A stretch of 21,194 nt of DNA from Bacillota bacterium (lineage in GTDB: Bacteria > Bacillota > Clostridia > Lachnospirales > Cellulosilyticaceae), in NCBI GenBank assembly GCA_023393125.1, contig JAEWMQ010000027.1, forward strand, positions 1 through 21,194. The letters are read 5' to 3'. Each line of letters starts with the position of its first letter. The stretch's first letter is position 1. Under the pieces are notes generated by a model that was not told the DNA's origin, ran no database searches, and saw only the letters and a list, made by a program, of their open reading frames with translations. This document shows, piece by piece, positions 15,473 to 21,194 of this stretch. The position numbers and the translations under genes were made by a program.

Positions 15473-16612
15473 CTATGATTCCACTGCAAGTTCTCTTACT
15501 GCATGGATTGCACGACTTACTTCTTCCTTAGTATTATAAAAAGAAAAACTAAAGCGAACGACGCCCTGCTCTTTGGTCCCTAATGCCTTGTGAAGAAGAG
15601 GCGCACAGTGCCCTCCTGCTCTTGTATAGATTCCGTAATTCTCTGCTAATTGATCACTTACTTCTGTAGAATCATATGCTCCTAAATTAAAAGAAACAAT
15701 GGCTGCCCGCTCTTTTGTAGAAAAGTCACCATAGATTTTTATATTTGAGATGTCTTTGATGCCTTCATAAAATTGCCACATGAGTTCCTGTTCTTTCTTT
15801 CTAATTTGTTCAATCCCCTTCTCCAGAAGATAGGTCACTCCCGCATAGAGTCCAGCAATGCCATGTCCATTTAATGTGCCTGCCTCCAGACATTCTGGCA
15901 TCATAGACGGTTGTGTTTTAGAAAATGTCAGAAATCCACTCCCACCCGTTTTCAGTGGGGAAATTTCAATCCCCTCTCTTACATAAATACCACCTGTTCC
16001 CTGGGGGCCCAGAAGTCCTTTATGACCAGTAAAGCACAGCACATCTATTTTTTGTTCTTCTACATGAATTGGAAATACGCCTGCAGTTTGAGACGCATCG
16101 ACTACAAAAACCACATTTTCCTCTTCACAAATCCTGCCTATCTCCTCAATATCAATTAAATTTCCTGTTACATTAGAAGCATGTGTACAGATGATCATCT
16201 TGGTATTCTTTTTTATGTTTTCCTTTATATGCTTCATGTTAATACATCCCTTTAAATCACTTGGAATGATTGTTAACTCAGCACCCTTTGCTTCTACTTC
16301 ATATAAAGGACGTAGAACACTATTATGTTCTATTTCTGTAGTAATGACATGATCTCCTTTTTGTAACAATCCTTTAATTGCCATATTAAGACTTTCTGTG
16401 GCATTAGAAGTAAAGGCAATCCGGCTTGCATCTTTAACATGGAAGAGCTTTGCAAGGGCTTCTCTGGCGGCATAAATGATTCTTCCTGCCTCTAATGAAG
16501 CAGCATGCCCGCCTCTTCCACCATTTCCCATTGTTTTCATAGCTGTATAAACGGCATCTGCTACAGTATCTGGTTTTTGTAAACTCGTTGCAGCATTGTC
16601 AAAATACATCAT
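15473..16612 (-). CDS. Class V cysteine desulfurase/selenocysteine lyase-like protein
   Basis: 379 residues, SufS/NifS-like. The PLP lysine is Lys198 in FTGHKGLLGPQGTGG. His97 (EIEHNSV) and Asp172 (VDASQTAG) contact the cofactor, and Cys336 in RAGGHCAPL is the mobile persulfide cysteine. It resembles the desulfurase subgroup found beside selenium-dependent Mo hydroxylases (the E. faecalis EF2568-type family). It probably mobilises sulfur or selenium for the hydroxylase cofactor, the Mo-bound sulfido/selenido ligand, or SelD. An AAAGGAGA ribosome binding site is seven bases before ATG. It lies between yqeB and the Se/S-carrier-like gene with gaps of 12 and nine bases. Confidence 0.9.
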   Translation of the reverse strand: MMYFDNAATSLQKPDTVADAVYTAMKTMGNGGRGGHAASLEAGRIIYAAREALAKLFHVKDASRIAFTSNATESLNMAIKGLLQKGDHVITTEIEHNSVLRPLYEVEAKGAELTIIPSDLKGCINMKHIKENIKKNTKMIICTHASNVTGNLIDIEEIGRICEEENVVFVVDASQTAGVFPIHVEEQKIDVLCFTGHKGLLGPQGTGGIYVREGIEISPLKTGGSGFLTFSKTQPSMMPECLEAGTLNGHGIAGLYAGVTYLLEKGIEQIRKKEQELMWQFYEGIKDISNIKIYGDFSTKERAAIVSFNLGAYDSTEVSDQLAENYGIYTRAGGHCAPLLHKALGTKEQGVVRFSFSFYNTKEEVSRAIHAVRELAVES

Positions 16613-16624
16613 ATTCTATCTCCT

Positions 16625-17434
16625 TTACCTGGGAAGGTTCTTCATTCTGCTTAAATATAAAATCGCCTCTAGTACACTTCCACCAATGCAACGCGCTTTG
16701 TCCGAAATAGTAAAACAGTTCTTTTTTTGTTCTAGTCTAGGATCAATATCGGCAATCTTTAATCCTTGAACAACTGGGTATCCATCTTTTATAATGCCTC
16801 GCAATATCCCATCAATAGTAGCCTCTACCTTTGTCTCTCCAATGAGAGCGATGACTTGTCCTTTAGTTACCGTATCACTAATATGACTTAAATTCTGAAT
16901 GATTCCACTAGCTGGGCTATGAATCACTCTCTCCTTGCCATAACCACCTATAATTCCTGGAACACCTGTATTCTTAGCTGCAAATCCTTCCAAAAGAATT
17001 CTGCCCAAATTATGTCCCCTCTGAGTCTCAATTACCGCATCTACGTCAACACCTGCTTCAAATCCTGGGCCTAATGCAATAGTAATCGGTGCCATATCCT
17101 TCTTGGTTCCTAGATTCTTCTTAGCCAGAATTGCATCTACTAAAGCAAGTGGCTTCATGTCATTTAAAATGTCACAATGCTCATCTTTTATCATTGGAAT
17201 CTTACCATCCGCTAAGATTTCCTTTACCTCTTTAAGACTATTGGCTTTTTTACATACCACGCCTTCTACCATAGTTTCCTTTTCATACATAGCCTCAGAA
17301 AATGCTGCTTCTCTACGAATTGCTGAAGGATTTTCAATTTCTAAAACCACCACGGAAAAACCACTTCGATACAATTTATGAATCGTTCCTGTTGCGATAT
17401 CTCCGCCTCCACGTACTATAACTAATTGATTCAT
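16625..17434 (-). CDS. yqeB: YqeB (EF2563-type) selenium-dependent Mo hydroxylase maturation protein
   Basis: 269 residues. It starts with a Rossmann-like strand and loop (VIVRGGGDIATG at about 6-16), then ALGPGFEAGVDVDAVIETQRGHNLGR and a C-terminal barrel-like region (HSPASGIIQNLSHI, GQVIALIGETKVEATIDGILRG). These are hallmarks of the YqeB/EF2563 family, which occurs only with selenium-dependent molybdenum hydroxylases and SelD in organisms that use the labile selenium cofactor. The precise reaction is not known. The gene starts 70 bases after yedF and is followed 12 bases later by the desulfurase gene. Confidence 0.9.
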   Translation of the reverse strand: MNQLVIVRGGGDIATGTIHKLYRSGFSVVVLEIENPSAIRREAAFSEAMYEKETMVEGVVCKKANSLKEVKEILADGKIPMIKDEHCDILNDMKPLALVDAILAKKNLGTKKDMAPITIALGPGFEAGVDVDAVIETQRGHNLGRILLEGFAAKNTGVPGIIGGYGKERVIHSPASGIIQNLSHISDTVTKGQVIALIGETKVEATIDGILRGIIKDGYPVVQGLKIADIDPRLEQKKNCFTISDKARCIGGSVLEAILYLSRMKNLPR

Positions 17435-17504
17435 TCTTTCTTACTCCATTCTAGCCATCATACTGTATTATCTTCTTAATGAAATAATAAAATAATTAGA
17501 CTTT

Positions 17505-18158
17505 CTAAGGTTTAATAATTTTAATAGCCTCCATCATGCTTTCTGCAATAGCATACATATTAGTCACAGAACCAACGGCTAACTGATCTGAAATCCCATA
17601 AAAATTGAGACAAGTACCACAAGTGAGTATTTCAACACCTTTAGATTCTAATAATCTTAAATCCTCTAAAGAATCCGAGCCTTGTATAGATAACTTGGCA
17701 CCAGAATTGTAAAGTAAAATTTTCTTTGGAAGCTTGTCTAACTCTGTAAGTGCATAGATAAAACCTTTCATTAAGACTTTTCCTAACTCTTCATTTCCTT
17801 CTCCCATGTAATTGGCAGATAAAACAACAATCGTCGTTTCCTCTATGGTCTCCAAATGATTCTGTTCTATTGTAGATGCAGTATTTGGTACTGGATTATT
17901 AGAACTCTGAGACTGAATCATTTCGGCTATGGTTTTTAATACCTCTATATGTACAACATAATGATCTACTGCTACTTTTTCAGAGGAACAATTTAATTTC
18001 ATTTGTTTTGCCATTTTAGTCAGATTCTGAACAGCAATCTCATTATCCACCAAAACTTCAACCATACCTTCGGTTATTTCTTTTAATGCTTTCTTGGTTT
18101 CAATGACTGGCACAGGACATTGTTTTCCTCTTGCATCGATTAATTGTTTCATTTTCAT
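17505..18158 (-). CDS. yedF: Selenium metabolism protein YedF (TusA-like plus DsrE-like)
   Basis: 217 residues in two parts. Residues 1-72 are a TusA-like sulfur/selenium carrier domain with the Cys14-Pro-x-Pro motif (GKQCPVPV). After a Ser/Thr/Asn-rich linker (about 80-108), residues 109-217 form a DsrE-like domain with Cys180 and Cys183 (TCGTCLNFYG). This fusion defines the YedF family next to selD. It probably receives and passes on a persulfide or perselenide. The start at 18158 is supported by AAAGGATG five bases upstream; a second ATG lies two codons later. The gap to selD is 66 bases. Confidence 0.9.
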   Translation of the reverse strand: MKMKQLIDARGKQCPVPVIETKKALKEITEGMVEVLVDNEIAVQNLTKMAKQMKLNCSSEKVAVDHYVVHIEVLKTIAEMIQSQSSNNPVPNTASTIEQNHLETIEETTIVVLSANYMGEGNEELGKVLMKGFIYALTELDKLPKKILLYNSGAKLSIQGSDSLEDLRLLESKGVEILTCGTCLNFYGISDQLAVGSVTNMYAIAESMMEAIKIIKP

Positions 18159-18224
18159 TTCATCCTTTCAAAATTGTATTTTCACAAATCAATTTTTTCT
18201 GTTTTACTGAGTCCTATGGTCTGT

Positions 18225-19247
18225 TTACTGAATGATAATTTCTTTTTCTTGTAACTCTGTGATCTCTCCAATAATCGCACAAGGTAATTCTAAACTTTTT
18301 AACTCTTCTAATACCTTTTTAGCATCATCAGAAGCTATACTGAATAAAAGCCCACCTGAAGTCTGAGGATCAAATAGGATTTCTTCCATAGCGAAGTCAT
18401 CGATTTTAAATTCAACATAAGGTTCCACAAAATTACGATTTCTTTGACCTGCTGCTGTTAATAGGAACTCATTTGCATAATCATAAGCTTCTTTGATATA
18501 AGGAATGGCTTCACTTTGTAGCACGGCAGTATATTCCTTTTGAAGCATTTCATGAAGATGACCTAATAGGCCGAATCCTGTTACATCAGTACAAGCATGG
18601 ACCTCATAGTTTCTAATAATATGAGAGGCGTCTTTGTTCAGCGTCGTCATTGATTTTATAGCCTGATCCATCGCTTCATTTGAAGCTTCCCCCACTCTCC
18701 CTGCAGTAGCAATAATCCCAACTCCAAGCGGCTTTGTAAGTATTAGTTTATCCTTTGCTTTTACCCCTGAGTTTTTAAAGATTTTCTTCGGATGAATAGT
18801 CCCTGTAACAGAGAGACCGTACTTTACATCTTCATCAGATATAGAATGTCCACCTGCAAGAATTCCTCCAGCCTCCATCACTTTTTCATTACCGCCAGTT
18901 AAAATTTTGCCAAGAATATTTAAATCCATCTTCTCTGGGAAGCAAACAATATTTAAGGCCGTTTTTACGTCTCCACCCATAGCATAAATATCACTTAAAG
19001 CATTAGCAGCTGCAATCTGACCAAATATATAAGGATCTTCTACCATAGGAGGAAAAAAATCTAATGTCTGTACAATAGCTATGTCGTCTGTAATCTGATA
19101 GACTGCTGCATCGTCAGACCCTTCAAACCCAACTAATAAGTTATCTTCCTTTGCCTTAGGTAATTTATCAAGGACATGTTGCAATACCTCCGGTCCTAAC
19201 TTGGCAGTACAACCGCCACCTTTACAAAAAACAATTTCTTTCTCCAT
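18225..19247 (-). CDS. selD: Selenide, water dikinase (selenophosphate synthase)
   Basis: 340 residues, a full-length SelD of the PurM-like ATP-binding fold. The active-site loop KGGGCTAKLGP has Cys13 at the position that is selenocysteine in some species, and Lys16. DD at 45-46, DFFPPMVEDPYIFGQIAAANALSDIYAMGGDV, the GGHSI loop and DVTGFGLLGHLHEM are typical. It makes selenophosphate from selenide and ATP in the cytoplasm. No selA, selB or tRNA-Sec lies in the window and no ORF has an in-frame TGA, so this copy probably serves the selenium cofactor of the Mo hydroxylase; a role in selenocysteine elsewhere cannot be excluded. It has a strong AGGAGG ribosome binding site. Confidence 0.96.
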   Translation of the reverse strand: MEKEIVFCKGGGCTAKLGPEVLQHVLDKLPKAKEDNLLVGFEGSDDAAVYQITDDIAIVQTLDFFPPMVEDPYIFGQIAAANALSDIYAMGGDVKTALNIVCFPEKMDLNILGKILTGGNEKVMEAGGILAGGHSISDEDVKYGLSVTGTIHPKKIFKNSGVKAKDKLILTKPLGVGIIATAGRVGEASNEAMDQAIKSMTTLNKDASHIIRNYEVHACTDVTGFGLLGHLHEMLQKEYTAVLQSEAIPYIKEAYDYANEFLLTAAGQRNRNFVEPYVEFKIDDFAMEEILFDPQTSGGLLFSIASDDAKKVLEELKSLELPCAIIGEITELQEKEIIIQ

Positions 19248-19279
19248 TTTCCTACCTCCTAACTAACATTCTTTAGCTT

Positions 19280-20320
19280 TTACATAACAAAATCTTCAAT
19301 TAAAACAGTCATAACACCGCCACAAACCATACCTTCTTCTTCTGCGGCATCTCCTGTCAAATCAATATCAACTACTTTAAATGTCTCAGATCCAATCATA
19401 TGTCTTGCCTGACCAATCACAGCTGCCTCACTGCAGCCTCCTCCAATGCTTCCAAGAATCCTACCATCCTGATACACGAGCATCTTAGCACCTGCTCCTC
19501 TTGGTACTGATCCTTTGGTATCAATCACGGTAAGTATTGCCTTCGGAACCTCTATTTCCTCTGCTAACACCCGTAACACTTCATAATCCATATCCGAACA
19601 ATTTTGCTGACAACGATTCATTCCTCCGAGACGTTTGCTTAAAATAAGCTCTGATAAAATTGAAATTGCAATCTCTTCTGGTGTTATAGCCCCTATGGCT
19701 AAACCAATAGGTGTATGTACTCTATCTAAACGCTTCTTATCATATCCTTCCACTTCTAACGTCTCTTTCACAATTGCAGTACGTCTTCTAGAGCCAATCA
19801 TCCCAACATACTTAGGCTCTTCCCCTTCACATATACTCTTTAAACAAGTACTATCATGACGATGGCCTCTTGTAATAATCACAACATAATCTGATTTTTT
19901 TATATTAAGTTCTTGGATGGCATGCTCAAAGCTATCACATATCACTTGTTTTGCTAATGGAAATCTTTTTGAATTGGCAAAACTAGGCCTATCATCAATA
20001 AGTGTCACTTGAAATCCTGTTTTAGCTGCAAACTCCACAAGAGGAAGTGCAATATGGCCTCCCCCTAGAATAATTAAACGCTCTTCCGGATAGAAAGGCT
20101 CAGCGATTCTATAAGTCCCCCCCTGTTTATCGCACTTTGGAATGCCATACATTAAAGGGTCTTGAATCACCTCTTCTGAATTGGAATTGGACCCAATCAC
20201 CAACTCCCTATGTAACTCTCTTCCTATGCTTCCTTCTACTCCCACTAGTTTTGTAGCCACGCAGACCTTCTCCCCATTCTGGATACAGCCTAGAATGTCA
20301 TGATATATATTTTTGATCAT
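19280..20320 (-). CDS. XdhC/CoxI family Mo hydroxylase maturation factor
   Basis: 346 residues from ATG at 20320. A longer frame starts at TTG 20332, but its codons 2-3 are the GGAGGAG ribosome binding site of the inner ATG, so I chose the ATG. Domains: residues about 1-75 look like a decayed CoxI-type segment (VEGSIGREL). About 80-225 is a Rossmann domain (RLIILGGGHIALPLVEFAAKTG, TLIDDRPSFAN, ITRGHRHD, MIGSRRR). About 255-346 is a complete XdhC_CoxI segment (VIDTKGSVPRGAGAKMLV, GSIGGGCSE, VCGGVMTVLIE). The order is reversed from the usual XdhC (CoxI first). XdhC binds the Mo cofactor and promotes its sulfuration before insertion; here selenation is probable. First gene of the operon, 32 bases before selD. 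Confidence 0.88.
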   Translation of the reverse strand: MIKNIYHDILGCIQNGEKVCVATKLVGVEGSIGRELHRELVIGSNSNSEEVIQDPLMYGIPKCDKQGGTYRIAEPFYPEERLIILGGGHIALPLVEFAAKTGFQVTLIDDRPSFANSKRFPLAKQVICDSFEHAIQELNIKKSDYVVIITRGHRHDSTCLKSICEGEEPKYVGMIGSRRRTAIVKETLEVEGYDKKRLDRVHTPIGLAIGAITPEEIAISILSELILSKRLGGMNRCQQNCSDMDYEVLRVLAEEIEVPKAILTVIDTKGSVPRGAGAKMLVYQDGRILGSIGGGCSEAAVIGQARHMIGSETFKVVDIDLTGDAAEEEGMVCGGVMTVLIEDFVM

Positions 20321-20482
20321 TTTCTCCTCCAATAATTTTCCTCAAGCAATTTTTCCTTGTAATGTTCTAATATGTGCTATTTCTTCCATCTAAAACAGTT
20401 ATTCTACATTCTATTTCTAGTTGTTATACTGCCACTATATTATGTATAAAATCCTTAAATTTCTGACGAGTTTTACAGGGTA

Positions 20483-20491
20483 ATTATAGCA
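20483..20491 (-). promoter_or_regulatory. Extended -10 promoter of the selenium operon
   Basis: On the minus strand TGCTATAAT gives a perfect -10 hexamer (20488-20483) with the TG of an extended -10 element; no good -35 is seen 16-18 bases upstream. Transcription would start near 20476 and leave a leader of about 155 bases before the ATG at 20320. A leader this long has room for control, but I see no known riboswitch in it. Confidence 0.5.
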
Positions 20492-20616
20492 TCATTTATA
20501 AAAAAATAACATATAAACCTGATGAAATCAGAGGCTTTTTCGTACTTCCTATCATTTTATTTTATGTTTAATACCCATGAATTCAGGCCTACATTTATCT
20601 CTACGCTACTATTTTT

Positions 20617-20630
20617 GTTATTCGAATAAC
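20617..20630. promoter_or_regulatory. 14-bp perfect palindrome
   Basis: GTTATTCGAATAAC is fully self-complementary and stands alone in AT-rich non-coding DNA about 130 bases upstream of the putative selenium-operon promoter and 220 bases before the structured RNA. It is a candidate protein binding site, but nothing shows what binds it. Confidence 0.3.
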
Positions 20631-20849
20631 CTTTCTCTTAATTCTTTTGGCATATTTATAGAGTCATACCTTTTTTAATCCCAATCTTACTTTTGAAAAT
20701 TTCCCAATTTTTATACTACAATTTAAATTTATGTAGTTTTTTCTAAAACAAGCACCATCTTATTAAGATATCTATCTACTACTGCTTAAGGTTTTTAAAA
20801 AAAATTTTCATTTTTTATTAGGGAGTTCTCTATCTCATAACATATATAT

Positions 20850-21194
20850 AGATGTAGGAACAAAAACAAACAACTTCCTCGGCTTTAATCTACGCAGCTT
20901 CAACTTGACGCGCCAACCGGGTCGACCAACTCTCAGCCTATTGTTATAGGTAGCTCTGGATCTAAGGGCAGGTTCGCTTGTGCGCTGGCAGTAAATGCGC
21001 CACTTATAAGTTGCTCGTACGTTTTTACACCTTGTAGTACCATATAAAGCATCACCAAACAAAGTTGTAAACCAGAGTCTTAAGGCCTTGGCTTCCTAGC
21101 TTAGGGCAGCCCGGCCAAGACTTTAAGGAGCTCCTCACTCATGGGTTAAACTTTCATATCTGTCCTTAGTAGGCCTCTTCTATTGCCATAAGAG
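20850..21194 (+). ncRNA. 5' part of a putative large structured RNA
   Basis: This stretch is clearly richer in GC than the flanking DNA and has no believable protein. Local hairpins include 20856-20860 with 20875-20879, 20937-20941 with 20946-20950 (tetraloop TGTT) and a GTGCGC/GCGCCAC stem near 20980-21003. A longer helix joins 20954-20959 with 21072-21077. Bases 21090-21100 pair with 103-113 across the terminal repeat. Joined to 102-182 the RNA would be about 430 nt, ending at the terminator 183-223. Strand is inferred from the terminator. The 5' end near 20850 is approximate. Large ornate RNA classes such as OLE, ROOL, GOLLD or raiA are candidates to test, but I cannot claim one. Confidence 0.5.
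21094..21194. repeat. 101-bp terminal direct repeat, right copy
   Basis: This is the exact counterpart of positions 1-101. The 11 bases ending at 21100 (start 21090) can pair with 103-113, which lie just beyond the left copy. That is expected if the sequence after 21194 continues as position 102 onward. The molecule would then be a 21,093-bp circle, or each copy would be part of a full RNA gene. Confidence 0.95.

Larger units (their letters stand above)
20333..20849. other. About 520-bp AT-rich intergenic region
   Basis: No supported protein gene is seen on either strand. It holds the upstream region of the selenium operon (extended -10 at 20483-20491) and a 14-bp perfect palindrome at 20617-20630. 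It also holds the sequence preceding the structured RNA, where I find no convincing -35/-10 pair (only TATATA-like sequence at 20843-20850). Confidence 0.6.

Noticed and set aside
18225..19247. SelD as a selenoprotein with in-frame TGA
   Set aside because: The active-site residue is an ordinary cysteine (Cys13) and the frame has no internal stop.
20517..20540. Short hairpin followed by CTTTTT on the plus strand
   Set aside because: The stem is broken (4 bp plus bulge) and no plus-strand gene precedes it.
20835..21062. 75-codon minus-strand ORF in the structured RNA region
   Set aside because: The composition is unnatural (many Arg/Lys/Cys, no recognisable domain), it overlaps several predicted hairpins, and nothing supports translation.
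20850..21194. tmRNA, RNase P RNA, group II intron domain V or tRNA
   Set aside because: I looked for their conserved sequences (tRNA-like CCA end, RNase P core, domain V hairpin) and did not find them; a covariance-model search would be decisive.

Overview
The window looks like chromosomal DNA of an anaerobic, low-GC Firmicute, probably a gut-type Clostridia (Lachnospiraceae-like). The reasons are AT-rich codon use, strong AGGAGG-type ribosome binding sites, tight operons and the gene families present. This assignment is an inference; there is no rRNA or other taxonomic marker. All 17 protein genes I can support lie on the minus strand, so the operons read from high to low coordinates.

Region A (about 20.49 to 14.43 kb) is a selenium and molybdenum-hydroxylase maturation operon. 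In order of transcription it encodes an XdhC-like maturation factor, SelD, YedF, YqeB, a class V cysteine desulfurase, a small Se/S-carrier-like protein and YqeC. Region B (14.35 to 13.56 kb) is a YheO/DauR-type regulator with its own promoter and a strong composite terminator. Region C (13.48 to 0.35 kb) is a purine-catabolism operon: RidA, SsnA, a short YgfK-like DHOD/ferredoxin protein, HydA, a [2Fe-2S]/Mo xanthine dehydrogenase-type hydroxylase, an NCS2 permease, YgeX, YgeY and a D-aminoacylase-like amidohydrolase. It ends at a 19-bp-stem terminator. The region C promoter carries an almost perfect 18-bp inverted repeat between -35 and -10, a strong candidate operator.

Working model (inference): the permease imports xanthine or urate, SsnA deaminates, the Se-dependent hydroxylase interconverts purines, and the YgfK-like protein may reduce the ring. 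HydA and the amidohydrolase/peptidase pair would then open and trim it to 2,3-diaminopropionate, and YgeX with RidA would yield pyruvate and ammonia. Region A supplies the labile selenium cofactor. This matches the gut-bacterial anaerobic purine/urate clusters reported in recent years, but no ygeW or carbamate kinase gene lies here.

The two ends of the window share an exact 101-bp direct repeat. Outside the protein genes, sequence from about 20850 to 21194, continued across the repeat to about 182, looks like one large structured RNA (about 430 nt plus a terminator). An 11-bp perfect long-range helix and a helix that pairs bases from both ends of the window support this. Either the molecule is circular (21,093 bp) or the cluster is flanked by repeated copies of the RNA gene. 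I do not recognise the RNA family; it is the least explained part of the window.
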